A DNA stretch of 64,000 nucleotides from Borrelia persica No12 (GTDB lineage: Bacteria; Spirochaetota; Spirochaetia; Borreliales; Borreliaceae), in contig NZ_AYOT01000223.1 of the NCBI RefSeq assembly GCF_000500045.1, positions 1-64,000 on the forward strand, given 5' to 3'. This document shows, piece after piece, positions 30,268 to 40,104 of this stretch. Under the pieces are notes generated by a model that did not search any database, was not told the DNA's origin, and saw only the letters and a program-made list of their open reading frames with translations. Both the position numbers and the translations under genes were made by a program. Numbering within the stretch: the first letter of the stretch is position 1; the number at the start of each line of letters is the position of its first letter.

Positions 30268-32136
30268 ATGTTTTTAGATTTTTTAAAAAAGGAACTTATT
30301 TTTGTATCGACTAATATTAGTGCCAAGGATGAAGCAATTGATTTTTTAGTAGATCAAGTGAGTGAAAGAGGTTATACGTATGATAAATCAGAATTTATGC
30401 AAGGATTACTTGATAGGGAAAATGTTGGTGATACATCTTGGGAGAATGGAGTTGCTGTTCCACACTTTATAGGAGATGTTTTTAAAACAAGTTTTATTTC
30501 ATTACTTTACATAAAGGGCGATGGTATAAAGTGGTCTGATGACAATCCACCTGTTAATTTAATATTTTTGATTTGTATGTCAAAGGATCAACAAGGTACT
30601 GAACATATTAAGTCAATTGCCTTCATAGCCAGATTGTTTGAGGATGATGATTTTAAAAATTTTTTAAAAGATAAAAATAATCCTGATGAAATTTATTCTT
30701 ACATAGAAAATGTTGAAAATAATTGTTCAGAGGGTGATATTGGTATTCATAAATCAGACAAGATATTGGCTGTATGTGCTTGTCCTGTAGGAATTGCACA
30801 TACATATATTGCTGCTAAGAAACTTGAATTTGAAGCTAAAAGACAGGGATACGATATTAAAATAGAGACCCAGGGTTCTATTGGTATTGATAATCCTTTA
30901 AGTAGAGAGGATATTGAGGCTGCGGATGTTGTAATACTTGCAGTAGATAAGGATGTTGATGAGGCAAGATTTGCGGGTAAGAGGGTTTATAAGACTTCAA
31001 CGGCAAGGGCTATTAATGATGTAGAGAATGTTATTAGAGAAGCATTTAGTGCTCCAGTATTGGCACTTAAAGATATTCATGCCTTTAAAGATAAGTCTAA
31101 TAAGGGCAAATCTGGTTTTTATAAATATTTAATGAGTGGTGTCTCTCCCATGGTTCCAATTGTGGCAAGTGGTGGTATTTTAATAGCTCTTGGAATATCT
31201 CTTGCAGGAATTGGTTCTGATGGTCCAAATTTTGCTCAATATCCTTTTTATGAAAAAATTACAAATATTGGTGGCGTGGCTTTTAGTATGATGTTACCAG
31301 TACTTGCGGGATTTATTGCAATGTCAATTGCTGATAAGCCAGGTCTTGCACCAGGTCTTGTGGGAGGAGTACTTGCCAGAGATGTTAAGGCAGGGTTTCT
31401 TGGAGCAATACTTGTAGGATTTATGGCAGGTTTTATTGCACGATGGATAGCAAGAAGACAAGTACCTGAATGGCTAAGACCTGTAATGCCTATATTTGTA
31501 ATTCCTTTAATAAGTACCGTTATTATTGGATTTTTTATGATGTATGGAGGTGTTTATATTAGTCGATTTATGGAAGTTCTTGAAAATGGTCTTAGGGAGC
31601 TTCAGGGTAATTCAGAGGTGCATGGCATTATAGGAAAGTTGTTACTTGGGGCAATACTTGGCGCTATGGTATCAATTGATATGGGAGGGCCTTTTAATAA
31701 AGTTGCATTTTTGTTTGGTGTTGGTATGATTTCTCAGGTTCCACAAATAATGGGTATGGTTGCATCAGCTATTCCTGTTGCTCCTATGGCTATGGGACTT
31801 GCTACTTTTATTATGCCTAAATTATTTGAAGAAGAAGAGAGAGAATCTGGAAAAATATCATTCTTGATTTCATTTATTGGTATTAGTGAGGGTGCTATTC
31901 CTTTTGCTGCTAGTGATCCTGCACGAGTTTTGCCTTCAATAGTGCTTGGAGGTGCTGTTTCAAGTATTGTTGCAGCATTTTGGGGTGTTGCGGATCACGC
32001 TCCACATGGAGGACCAATAGTGTTACCTGTTGTTGATCATAAATTTGGATTTATTATTTCAATAGCCATTGGTGTTGCTGTGGCTACGTCTATGGTTCTC
32101 TTCTTAAAATCTTTAAAGGTTAGGGTATCTAAATGA
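30268..32136 (+). CDS. fruA: Fructose-type PTS enzyme IIABC
   Basis: 622 aa. The IIA domain has phospho-His66 (GVAVPHF). The IIB domain has phospho-Cys172 (ACPVGIAHTYIAA). The IIC domain (about 285-620) has multiple membrane helices and the GISEGAIPFAASDP substrate-site motif. It imports a fructose- or mannose-type hexose while phosphorylating it. A strong AGGAGG ribosome-binding site precedes the ATG, and a TATACT -10-like box is at 30223-30228. It overlaps manA by ATGA. Confidence 0.95.
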   Translation: MFLDFLKKELIFVSTNISAKDEAIDFLVDQVSERGYTYDKSEFMQGLLDRENVGDTSWENGVAVPHFIGDVFKTSFISLLYIKGDGIKWSDDNPPVNLIFLICMSKDQQGTEHIKSIAFIARLFEDDDFKNFLKDKNNPDEIYSYIENVENNCSEGDIGIHKSDKILAVCACPVGIAHTYIAAKKLEFEAKRQGYDIKIETQGSIGIDNPLSREDIEAADVVILAVDKDVDEARFAGKRVYKTSTARAINDVENVIREAFSAPVLALKDIHAFKDKSNKGKSGFYKYLMSGVSPMVPIVASGGILIALGISLAGIGSDGPNFAQYPFYEKITNIGGVAFSMMLPVLAGFIAMSIADKPGLAPGLVGGVLARDVKAGFLGAILVGFMAGFIARWIARRQVPEWLRPVMPIFVIPLISTVIIGFFMMYGGVYISRFMEVLENGLRELQGNSEVHGIIGKLLLGAILGAMVSIDMGGPFNKVAFLFGVGMISQVPQIMGMVASAIPVAPMAMGLATFIMPKLFEEEERESGKISFLISFIGISEGAIPFAASDPARVLPSIVLGGAVSSIVAAFWGVADHAPHGGPIVLPVVDHKFGFIISIAIGVAVATSMVLFLKSLKVRVSK

Positions 32137-33254
32137 ATGTTGATAATATATTTTTGATGAAAAATGAAATTAAAGAGTATGATTGGGGTGGAGCTAGCTT
32201 CATTCCCTTTCTTTTAGGTCAAGAGGAAGATGGTTTACCTAAAGCTGAAATGTGGCTTGGGGCTCATAAGACATTTTCTAGTCAAATATTGGTTGATGGG
32301 GAGTATGTTTCTCTTTGTTATTTTTTAAAAAAACATACAGATCTCTTGGGACTTAAGAATGAATTGCCATTTTTATTAAAAATTCTCTCGGCTTATAAAC
32401 CTTTGTCAATTCAAATACATCCTTCAAAAGATCTTGCGTTAAAAGGCTTTGAGCTTGAAAATCATAAGGGCATAAGTATTAATGATTCTAAGAGAATGTA
32501 TAAGGATGAAAATCCTAAGATAGAACTTATTTATGCTTTAAGTGACTTTTATGCTATTAAAGGTTTTTTGCCTCTAACTGAAATTAACCATATATATAGA
32601 AGATTGGGATTGGATTTTAATTTTGCAACGCATGAGTCATTTGTAAAAACGGTATTTGATTTACAAGAATTCGAAATTGATAATGTTATTAATAAAGTGA
32701 TAGGCAATTTAAATTTTATAGACGAGTTTAGAGCTTCTTGGTTTAGTGGAATTTATAAGATTTATGGTGTTGATATTGGTCTTTTGTTATTTTTAGGAAT
32801 GTATATTTTTAAATTAAAACCAGGTGAAGTGATTTATACGGAGAGTCGGGAAGTACATGCTTATCTTAGAGGTGAGTGCATTGAACTTATGACTAATTCT
32901 GATAATGTGATTAGAGCAGGTATTACGACTAAGCATGTTGACAGAGATGAAATTTTGAAGGTTGCGAGGTTTGATGAAGGAGTGTTTTCATTGTTAAAAA
33001 GTGAAAATATTGATGGTTTTAATGTATTCAAATTACCAGGTACCAACTTAAGTTTGTTTCAAAAGTATATAGTCGGAGAGAGTTACTTTAAAAGAGTTGG
33101 TGTTATGATATTGTTGGTTATAAGAGGAAAATTGTGGATTAATAATAAGATTGCTCTTAAGATGGGAGAGAGTGTGTTTATAGGAAATTGTGATTGTGAG
33201 AGAGAATTACTGATTTGTGGTGATGGAGAAGTTTTTATTGCACTTTCTTTGTGA
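32133..33254 (+). CDS. manA: Mannose-6-phosphate isomerase, class I
   Basis: 373 aa. The N-terminal NEIKEYDWGG, the zinc-site strings IQIHPSK (about 95-101) and ENPKIELIYAL (about 127-137), and a cupin region typical of type I PMI are present. It interconverts mannose-6-P and fructose-6-P. The ATGA overlap with fruA ties mannose or fructose uptake to entry into glycolysis. No terminator hairpin is obvious in the 59-bp convergent gap after it. Confidence 0.93.
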   Translation: MNVDNIFLMKNEIKEYDWGGASFIPFLLGQEEDGLPKAEMWLGAHKTFSSQILVDGEYVSLCYFLKKHTDLLGLKNELPFLLKILSAYKPLSIQIHPSKDLALKGFELENHKGISINDSKRMYKDENPKIELIYALSDFYAIKGFLPLTEINHIYRRLGLDFNFATHESFVKTVFDLQEFEIDNVINKVIGNLNFIDEFRASWFSGIYKIYGVDIGLLLFLGMYIFKLKPGEVIYTESREVHAYLRGECIELMTNSDNVIRAGITTKHVDRDEILKVARFDEGVFSLLKSENIDGFNVFKLPGTNLSLFQKYIVGESYFKRVGVMILLVIRGKLWINNKIALKMGESVFIGNCDCERELLICGDGEVFIALSL

Positions 33255-33313
33255 TTAGTATGTTTCATATGTTAATTTTTGGTTTTAAGGTAAACTTAAT
33301 GTTTATATAAGTT

Positions 33314-34057
33314 TTATATAGATATTTTAATAAACCCAATTGCGAAAAACTTAAATCGCATTCCTTCGAATATTATCTTTGGTTCTGTTAAAAATATTGT
33401 TGGACCAAGTGTGGGGTAAATTTTAAATCCTAACAATAAATTCTTGGTTATTTTGTATTCTATTGATAGGGGTAGCCTGGTTACTATTCCTATTCTGTCA
33501 TAAGGTGATGGCTCTGTGGCTTTCTTAGGAGTTAAATTTGCTTGGGACCAATCTGCTCCGATTCCAAAACCTCCTCCGACTATTAAATGTTTTCCTATTT
33601 GTTGTCTAAAAATTAAATCGATGGCAATTAAATTGTAAGGTTTAAAGTTTTGAGTATTGAAGTACAAAAAGCTACCATATCCAAGATCTATGTCTATGTA
33701 TGGAATTGAAATTAAAAGATTAACGAAAGGATTTCCTGTTCCTGTTCCTGCTGCAAATGAGTACGGATGTTTGTTTTTCTTATTACTTGCAGCCTTATGT
33801 GGTTTAGGTTCTGGCTTAGGTTCTGGTTTAGGTTCTGGCTTAGGTTCTGGCTTAGGTTCTGGCTTAGGTTCTGGTTTAGGCTTTGGCTTAGGCTTTGGTT
33901 TCTTGGGAACAGTGGGTTTGTTATTGGTGGTACATATAGTTCCATCATTTTCGTGTTTGCATTCTATAAAATACATACTATCAGATTGAGAGAAGGCAGA
34001 ATGGTATAAGCTGAAGATTAACAATAATGTAAATATTTTTCTAGTCTTTTTTTTCAT
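33314..34057 (-). CDS. BB0406-like outer-membrane protein with Pro/Lys/Glu repeat
   Basis: 247 aa. A signal peptide is at about 1-23. A low-complexity stretch of KPKP/KPEP units lies at about 50-88, then a small beta-barrel-like domain (GTGTGNPFVNLLISIPYIDIDLGYG ... FEGMRFKFFAIGFIKISI). The barrel part is clearly paralogous to the gene upstream. The repeat is absent from that paralog. By position next to manA it corresponds to B. burgdorferi BB0406. The repeat may span the periplasm or peptidoglycan as in TonB-like proteins; this is inference. Confidence 0.82.
   Translation of the reverse strand: MKKKTRKIFTLLLIFSLYHSAFSQSDSMYFIECKHENDGTICTTNNKPTVPKKPKPKPKPKPEPKPEPKPEPKPEPKPEPKPEPKPHKAASNKKNKHPYSFAAGTGTGNPFVNLLISIPYIDIDLGYGSFLYFNTQNFKPYNLIAIDLIFRQQIGKHLIVGGGFGIGADWSQANLTPKKATEPSPYDRIGIVTRLPLSIEYKITKNLLLGFKIYPTLGPTIFLTEPKIIFEGMRFKFFAIGFIKISI
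33801..33902. repeat. 12-bp in-frame tandem repeat (Pro/Lys/Glu region)
   Basis: About eight units of the 12-bp GGTTCTGGCTTA type, with two variant forms (GGTTTA, GGCTTTGG), encode KPEP/KPKP on the minus strand. Units are multiples of 3, so gain or loss would keep frame. It also creates long open frames on both strands that are not genes. Confidence 0.9.
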
Positions 34058-34079
34058 TCATTTTCCTTTATATCATGTT

Positions 34080-34703
34080 TTACATGTATAGTTTTATGAA
34101 TCCAAAACCAAGAAAACTAAATCTTATTCCTTCCATTGATGTGCTGGGATTAAATTTTATTGTTCCACCAATTGTTGTAATAGCTTTAAAACCTATGACA
34201 ACATTCTTTAAAAAAGCATATTCCAATATAATGGGAAGTCTAAGTGTAATGCCCAATCTGTTGTTGGATGAAGTTAATGAAAACTCTTCTTGTTTATTTT
34301 GATTTTGGTTATTTAGTGTTACATTGGAAGCATCTTGTTCGTTTTGTTTTACTTGAGATAAGTCAACACCTATGCCAACTCCACCGGTAAGAGTTGTATT
34401 GTGATAGACTTCTTCTTTAAATAAAATATCAGTTCCAACGACAATGTAAGGTATAAAATTATTGGGATGTAGTCCGTTAAAACCTCCATATCCAAAATCT
34501 ACTCCTACATAAGGGAAATCGAACATGATATTGGTTATAGGGTTTCCAATTCCAAATCCTATGCTAAACTGTTGTTTTTGATGAGAGCTGTTCTTGGAAT
34601 GTTGTTTATTTAATGCTTTATTGAGCGCGTCTGTATCGATGGTTGTTGCGACAGATAAACTTATGCTCATGAAAATCATAATTATTTTTAATTGTGTTTT
34701 CAT
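34080..34703 (-). CDS. BB0405-like outer-membrane protein
   Basis: 207 aa, signal peptide about 1-18. Shared strings with the downstream paralog are GxGNPxxNxxxxxPYxxxDxGYG, LRLPIxLEY, GFKxxxTxG and GFGFIKL at the C-terminus. B. burgdorferi BB0405 is a surface-exposed protein reported to bind factor H; whether this one does is unknown. GGAGGAAAA precedes the ATG. The two paralogs are 22 bp apart and likely co-transcribed. Confidence 0.85.
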   Translation of the reverse strand: MKTQLKIIMIFMSISLSVATTIDTDALNKALNKQHSKNSSHQKQQFSIGFGIGNPITNIMFDFPYVGVDFGYGGFNGLHPNNFIPYIVVGTDILFKEEVYHNTTLTGGVGIGVDLSQVKQNEQDASNVTLNNQNQNKQEEFSLTSSNNRLGITLRLPIILEYAFLKNVVIGFKAITTIGGTIKFNPSTSMEGIRFSFLGFGFIKLYM

Positions 34704-35190
34704 AAATTTTCCTCCAATTTATGTTTGATTAGATGTGTATGATTTTAAAAATTATATTTCATAAAATGCAAGATGTTTATGTTTTCTTGTATAGTCGATA
34801 TTGTTTGCTTTATTTTGTTTATTGTATATGTTTTTTATATTGATATTATGTGCGTATTACCATTTTTCTAATAATTTAAATTATTAATAGTTTTTAATAT
34901 GGATATAAATTTATATAGATTTTGCTTATAAATTATTTTTTTTATTGTTTGATATCATTGTAAAATTAATTTTTAATGTAGAATTTATTAAATATCTTTA
35001 TTTTGTTATTGTTCTAAGGTTATGGTGTGAATGAATTTAGAATATTGAGATAATGTTGGGATTGAGCTTATTATATATATTATTATATATAATAAGAGCT
35101 TTATGATAAAAAATAAATTTTTTGCTTTTAAGTGCAAATTATTTTATGTCTTTATAGGTAGGTTTTAAATTTTTAGGTAAGGTGAAGTTT
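34704..35190. other. Divergent intergenic region between outer-membrane pair and proS
   Basis: A 487-bp, very AT-rich interval. It must hold the promoter for the minus-strand outer-membrane genes and that of proS. The only strong structure is the inverted repeat at 35067-35096. A 32-codon hydrophobic frame at 34773-34871 has no ribosome-binding site, and I do not call it a gene. I see no tRNA or other structured RNA. Confidence 0.7.
35067..35096. repeat. Perfect 13-bp AT-rich inverted repeat upstream of proS
   Basis: CTTATTATATATA (35067-35079) and TATATATAATAAG (35084-35096) are exact reverse complements around a TTAT loop. It lies about 95 bp ahead of the proS start. The following sequence is T-rich only after about 20 bp, so terminator function is doubtful. 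It could be an operator or a cruciform-prone site. Confidence 0.7.
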
Positions 35191-36660
35191 ATGGATGATT
35201 TTATTGCTTCAAAGGAAGAAGAATTTTCTAAGTGGTATTTGGATATAGTGCAAAAGGCTAAACTTGTTGATTATAGCCCTGTTAAGGGTTGTATGGTTAT
35301 TATGCCTTATGGATATGCTATTTGGGAACGAATTCAGAGTATACTTGATGATAAATTTAAAGAGAGTGGACATGAGAATGCGTATTTTCCATTGCTTATT
35401 CCTTATGAATTTTTAGAGAGAGAAAAAGAGCATGTTAAGGGATTTTCACCAGAATTTGCTGTTGTAACAACAGCTGGTGGTGAAAAGTTGGCAGAACCTT
35501 TGGTTTTAAGACCTACTTCTGAGACAATTATTTGGAATATGTATAGCAGATGGATAAAATCTTATAGAGATTTACCTATTAAAATAAATCAGTGGGCAAA
35601 TATTGTTCGTTGGGAAAAGAAGACAAAACCATTTCTTCGTACTACTGAATTTTTGTGGCAAGAGGGACATACTGCTCATGAAACTTCCGATGAAGCTAAG
35701 GAAGAGACTCTATTTATTTTAAATCTTTATAAAAAATTTGTTGAAGATTATTTAGCTATTCCCGTATTTTATGGCAAGAAAACAGAGAAAGAAAAATTTG
35801 CGGGTGCTGTATCTACTTATACAATTGAGGCGTTAATGCAAGATAAAAAGGCTTTGCAAGCAGGAACATCGCATTATTTGGGATTAAATTTTGCCAAAGC
35901 TTTTGATGTTAGATTTCAAAATAAAAAAGGTGAGATGGATTATGTTTTTGCCACTAGTTGGGGAGTTTCAACGAGGTTAATTGGTGCACTGATTATGGTT
36001 CATTCTGATGCTAAGGGTTTAATTTTGCCGCCTAAGATAGCGCCAATTGAAATTATTATTGTTCCTATTTTTAAAAAGGATGATGATATTAATAAAAAAA
36101 TTCTTGAATATACAAATAGTATTTTTGATATTTTAGTAAACGAAAAATTTAGGGTTAAGATTGATAAAGACTTTAAAAACACACCAGGGTTTAGATTTGC
36201 TGCTGCAGAATTTGCAGGAATTCCAATACGAATTGAAATAGGTTCTAATGATATTGTAATGGATTGTGTTACTGTTGCAAGAAGAGATAGAGATAAAAAT
36301 TCTAAGTATCAAGTATCGGTTAAAGAGTTGTTGTCTAAAATGAAAGAAGAACTTGAAGATATGCAGTGCGAATTATTTAATAAAGCGTTAGAGTTTAAAA
36401 ATTCAAATACCAAGGAAATTATTGGAGTTGAGGGAAATGATTATGGTACTTTTAAAACTTATATCAATGAGCATTTAGGGTTTGTACTCTCTTCGTGGTG
36501 TGGTGGTGAGGTTTGTGAAGAGAATATTAAAAATGATACTAAGGCTACAATACGGTGTATTCCAGAAGGTTTACAAAATACAAAATCCTTAGATAGTGTG
36601 ACTTGTATTTATTGCAATGCATCGGCTAAGCATTTTGTTTTATTTGCAAGGGCTTATTGA
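35191..36660 (+). CDS. proS: Prolyl-tRNA synthetase (eukaryote/archaeal-like, no editing insert)
   Basis: About 489 aa from the ATG at 35191, which has AAGGTG upstream; an in-frame GTG three codons earlier is possible. Class II motifs: GCMVIMPYGYAIWERIQ (motif 1 area), VLRPTSETIIWNMYSRWI, QWANIVRWE and TTEFLWQEGHTAH (motif 2). The C-terminal zinc-like domain ends in the conserved Tyr (CIYCNASAKHFVLFARAY). The short length and C-terminal domain place it in the archaeal/eukaryotic ProS type, which charges tRNA-Pro and lacks the bacterial INS editing domain. Confidence 0.95.
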   Translation: MDDFIASKEEEFSKWYLDIVQKAKLVDYSPVKGCMVIMPYGYAIWERIQSILDDKFKESGHENAYFPLLIPYEFLEREKEHVKGFSPEFAVVTTAGGEKLAEPLVLRPTSETIIWNMYSRWIKSYRDLPIKINQWANIVRWEKKTKPFLRTTEFLWQEGHTAHETSDEAKEETLFILNLYKKFVEDYLAIPVFYGKKTEKEKFAGAVSTYTIEALMQDKKALQAGTSHYLGLNFAKAFDVRFQNKKGEMDYVFATSWGVSTRLIGALIMVHSDAKGLILPPKIAPIEIIIVPIFKKDDDINKKILEYTNSIFDILVNEKFRVKIDKDFKNTPGFRFAAAEFAGIPIRIEIGSNDIVMDCVTVARRDRDKNSKYQVSVKELLSKMKEELEDMQCELFNKALEFKNSNTKEIIGVEGNDYGTFKTYINEHLGFVLSSWCGGEVCEENIKNDTKATIRCIPEGLQNTKSLDSVTCIYCNASAKHFVLFARAY

Positions 36661-36695
36661 GTCCTTACTTTTTTAAAATCAAGATGTTAAAGATG

Positions 36696-37886
36696 CTAAG
36701 TGTCTTTTGATTCATTAAAATCTATTATTTGCATTATGGCAATGCTTGAGGCAAAGTCGATCATTATGGCTAGTGATGTTAGGATTGGAAGGATTGGTAT
36801 TATATTTGAATAACTAAGTTCAATTCCTTTTGTGTAAGTTGAGCATAACATTGTAATGATGTAAATTAGACTATTTGGAATGTGTGGAAATGCAAAGGTA
36901 AAGATGAATGCCAATATGCTCATGTAGCTTGTTTCGTAAATTGCTATGGGTAAGCTAGAATAAGATTTTAAAATAATGAAAAAAGAAATTGTTGAAGTGA
37001 AAATTGTGCCAAATTTAGAGACAAAGTTTATTATTGGTATGTTTATAATTATCGATTTTTTGATGTTTATTTTTTCGCTTTTGATGTTTGCTATTAAAAG
37101 CGAATAGGGAGCATAAGCATCCATTGTTAAGCCTGCAAATATTATATTGTGAAGAGATGTTAATATGTTTTTATATGATAGTTTGAAATTTTTAGTTAAT
37201 CGATAACTCATCATTGGGATTATTATTAAAATAATAACAACTGTGCATGATGATAGCAAAATTATGCTATCAATGTAATATTGATAATTCTTAAAATTTT
37301 TTAGGTTAGTGGTATATGCTGCTGTTATGAAAATAATTCCAAATTGTGATATTTTAACAATAATGTCGTTTGTATTATAAAAAAGATTGGATACGCTTAA
37401 TAGAAGTTCTTTGACGATTCTTCCTTTTTGTTTGGCATAATAAAAACTGATACCCATAATTATTGAAATTAAATAAATACTTAAAAGATTTGGATTACTG
37501 TTTATTAATATGGTGAGAATATTTTTTGGGAAAAAAGTTTCAAGAAATACTTTTTTGTCGAATAAATATTGATGTTGAATATTTTTGTCTAATATTGGAA
37601 TTCTTTGTGGTAGATATATTGTTGCAACAGCAATGGACATGATTATTCCTGCAATATTAATTAATATGCCATAATAAATTATTTTTCCAAATAGCCTTTT
37701 AAATTTTTTATTTTCTATAATGTTTTCTATTCCAAGTGAAATTGCAAATGTTAAGAAAGGAATTAAAGCAAAATAGGTTAGTCTTATGAAAATGTGTGCT
37801 AGTGTATTGTAAATTTCATATGGAAGAAGTAGTCCAAATAATATTCCAATAGGTATGGTGAGAAAAAATTTTATTTTTTCATTCAT
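36696..37886 (-). CDS. gltP: Dicarboxylate/amino acid:cation symporter (DAACS)
   Basis: 396 aa from the ATG at 37886, preceded by AAGGAAG. The protein has eight or more hydrophobic helices and the family layout of glutamate/aspartate symporters (IPIGILFGLLLP at the N-terminus, KFGTIFTSTISFFI near 290). It probably imports glutamate or a related anion with H+ or Na+, supplying amino acids to this auxotroph. Some family motifs are diverged, so the substrate is uncertain. It converges with proS, 35 bp apart. Confidence 0.85.
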   Translation of the reverse strand: MNEKIKFFLTIPIGILFGLLLPYEIYNTLAHIFIRLTYFALIPFLTFAISLGIENIIENKKFKRLFGKIIYYGILINIAGIIMSIAVATIYLPQRIPILDKNIQHQYLFDKKVFLETFFPKNILTILINSNPNLLSIYLISIIMGISFYYAKQKGRIVKELLLSVSNLFYNTNDIIVKISQFGIIFITAAYTTNLKNFKNYQYYIDSIILLSSCTVVIILIIIPMMSYRLTKNFKLSYKNILTSLHNIIFAGLTMDAYAPYSLLIANIKSEKINIKKSIIINIPIINFVSKFGTIFTSTISFFIILKSYSSLPIAIYETSYMSILAFIFTFAFPHIPNSLIYIITMLCSTYTKGIELSYSNIIPILPILTSLAIMIDFASSIAIMQIIDFNESKDT

Positions 37887-38057
37887 AAATTCTTCCTTTT
37901 TGAGTTTGTAAAGTAGCACTTAATAGTATAATAAATTTTACTAGATTTTTGTAAATATAGATCTTGATAGTATATTCTCCATGACTCAAATATATGAGCA
38001 CTATTTATGTGCAAATATTTCTTTGCAAATTTTAATTTTGCTTATACATACGATATT

Positions 38058-38714
38058 TTATATTATTTTGTGTTTTTTTAAGATGTTTATTATTTTTTTA
38101 TTTTTTAGTTTTTTAATTTCTTTTTTGTATTCATCTTTGATATAGACATTTTTTTTAAGCAATAATTCAATGAAATTTATGTTTTCAGTTTCTATTGCGG
38201 CTTGTATGGGTGTTTTTCCATTTTTAAGAGTGAAGCTTAAATCGGCCCCCTTTTCTTTTAAAAGGTTAAATATTTTTTCATTATTAAGATATATTGCCCA
38301 AAATATTGATGAATATTTTGTTTCGTCTGTTTTATTAATTTTAATACCATAATCTATTAATATTTTGGTGGTTTTAAAATCATTGTTAATTATTGCAATT
38401 GATAGAGGAGATATTTTATATTGAAAATTTATTTCTGCAGATAGACTTAGAGCTATTATAGTGCCCTTTATATTTTGAAAATATACGGATGTTATAAAAA
38501 ATTCATTTTTGATTTTTTGTAATTTTTGTACGATATTTTTGTTATATAAGTCTATTGATTCTATAAATTTCTCTAGTTTTTCTTTATTTGTTTCGTATTC
38601 TTGATTGTTGAAGTTATAAACCGTTTTTGATAATTCTTCTATTATTTTTATGTCTTCATTTGCATTTAGAGGTATGATAAGTTGTGTTAATAATAGTATC
38701 AATATTATTTTCAT
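38058..38714 (-). CDS. Secreted ankyrin-repeat protein
   Basis: 218 aa from the ATG at 38714 (AGAGGTG upstream; a GTG three codons earlier is less likely). A signal peptide (about 1-18) is followed by a helical region. Three to four ankyrin repeats come next (about 95-195; for example SPLSIAIINNDFKTTKILIDYGIKIN and GKTPIQAAIETENINFIELLLKKN). The lysine-rich tail ends in KKHKII. Probably periplasmic, binding a protein partner. It is downstream of and 11 bp from the SH3b lipoprotein gene, so co-transcribed. Confidence 0.82.
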   Translation of the reverse strand: MKIILILLLTQLIIPLNANEDIKIIEELSKTVYNFNNQEYETNKEKLEKFIESIDLYNKNIVQKLQKIKNEFFITSVYFQNIKGTIIALSLSAEINFQYKISPLSIAIINNDFKTTKILIDYGIKINKTDETKYSSIFWAIYLNNEKIFNLLKEKGADLSFTLKNGKTPIQAAIETENINFIELLLKKNVYIKDEYKKEIKKLKNKKIINILKKHKII

Positions 38715-38725
38715 TGATTTCACCT

Positions 38726-40030
38726 CTAGATAATTTTTTGCAACCTTTTTGTAATAATGTCTTGGTTTGAATATTCACTGTGAAATATAATAATTACGAT
38801 TTTGTTTTTATCGTCTTTGATTATCAAGTTGTTTTCTACATTTTTATGAGATATGAATATAAGTTGTAATGCGTTATTTGTATAGTCTATCAAACAAAAA
38901 TATTCTTTGCCCTCTTTGTTTGTAAGCTTTAAGGCATTTTTATATGATATTTGCAAATTTGGATTTAATCCTATTATTTCAAATGTTCCGGAACTTGGTA
39001 GATTGTAAATTTTATTATCTATTTCCCAAATAAAAGTTTTGTCATTGTTAAATTTGATATTTCCGTATTGTGTATTCATTAAGGTCCCGTAAGAAGTTAA
39101 TCTGTTTATAAGGTTTTGATTTTGTCTCTCATATTCAAGTATGATTTTTTCAATGTTTTGTTCCATAATAATGAAATTTTCTTCAAGTTGCTTTTCTTTA
39201 ACTTTTATGTTTATTTTGTAATAATTTTGGTTTGTTTTTGTTATTAAAATAAAATCTTTTTCTGAGTTTTTGGATTGAAATAAAAATCCATTAGGTTTTA
39301 CCTTTTCAACAATATCAAATTTAAAAATTAAACTCGATTTGGGCGTATTAATTTTTATTTCATTTCTTTGTGTGAAAAATAATCCATATTCATTTTTTAA
39401 TAGATTTTTATCATAGGTGTTATTTGCAATCATTTTTTCAAAATACAGTGGCCTTAAGTATTTAATGTTTTTAAATGTGTTTATTACATTATCTTGTGAG
39501 GCTTGATCTAGTGGAGTTTTAATTATTTTTCCAGGAATATTATCAAAAATTTCAACTGCATAGTCAAAAACATAACCCTTGTGTCCATTTTTTGTTAATG
39601 CGTATAGCCATTTTCCTTTAAGTGCACCTGCTTCTGTTTCGTCTCCAATATGTATTATTTTGAGTATGGTGTCTTTTGGTATTCTGTGTATTATGTTTTC
39701 TCTGTAATTATTTGGAGATGTTCTTAGGGGTAAGAGATCTTTTTTGCTTATAGCATATTTATTGATATATGGTTGAATGCTGTTCTTAAATTCTTCTGCG
39801 TCTTCTTTTGTTTGAAATTCTTCTATTGTAAATTTATGTACAATAAATTTTATTCCATTATAATTTATCGTTATTTTGTTCTCTTTATTAATGTTTTCTA
39901 TTTCTACAAGAGATCCATTTGGTAATTTTTTTCTATCGTTTGAATCTAAAACAATACCGTACTTATTATTTTTATTAAGACAAGATAAAAATAATAAGTA
40001 CAATAAAAGATGGATTAATTTTTTATTCAT
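38726..40030 (-). CDS. SH3b-domain lipoprotein, unknown function
   Basis: 434 aa. Lipoprotein signal LLFLSC, lipidated Cys about 17. A bacterial SH3-like domain (about 90-165: YAISKKDLLPLRTSPNN ... KGKWLYALTKNGHKGYVFDYAVEI) is followed by about 270 residues of beta-rich sequence with no recognised family. Bacterial SH3 domains often bind peptidoglycan or cell-wall peptides. It is divergent from the TPR lipoprotein at 40105 across about 75 bp, suggesting shared regulation. Confidence 0.8.
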   Translation of the reverse strand: MNKKLIHLLLYLLFLSCLNKNNKYGIVLDSNDRKKLPNGSLVEIENINKENKITINYNGIKFIVHKFTIEEFQTKEDAEEFKNSIQPYINKYAISKKDLLPLRTSPNNYRENIIHRIPKDTILKIIHIGDETEAGALKGKWLYALTKNGHKGYVFDYAVEIFDNIPGKIIKTPLDQASQDNVINTFKNIKYLRPLYFEKMIANNTYDKNLLKNEYGLFFTQRNEIKINTPKSSLIFKFDIVEKVKPNGFLFQSKNSEKDFILITKTNQNYYKINIKVKEKQLEENFIIMEQNIEKIILEYERQNQNLINRLTSYGTLMNTQYGNIKFNNDKTFIWEIDNKIYNLPSSGTFEIIGLNPNLQISYKNALKLTNKEGKEYFCLIDYTNNALQLIFISHKNVENNLIIKDDKNKIVIIIFHSEYSNQDIITKRLQKII

Positions 40031-40104
40031 ATTATATCCCAGTAGTTGTTATTTAACTTAAGATGTGTTTTGTTATGCATGACCTTTATTATATAATAAA
40101 AACA

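Noticed and set aside
33657-34009. Long plus-strand frames rich in Gly-Leu-Gly-Ser or Phe-Trp-Leu-Arg
   Set aside because: They are antisense readings of the 12-bp repeat in the Pro/Lys/Glu outer-membrane gene.
34773-34871. 32-codon hydrophobic frame in the proS upstream gap
   Set aside because: No ribosome-binding site, composition expected from T-rich DNA, and no known counterpart.
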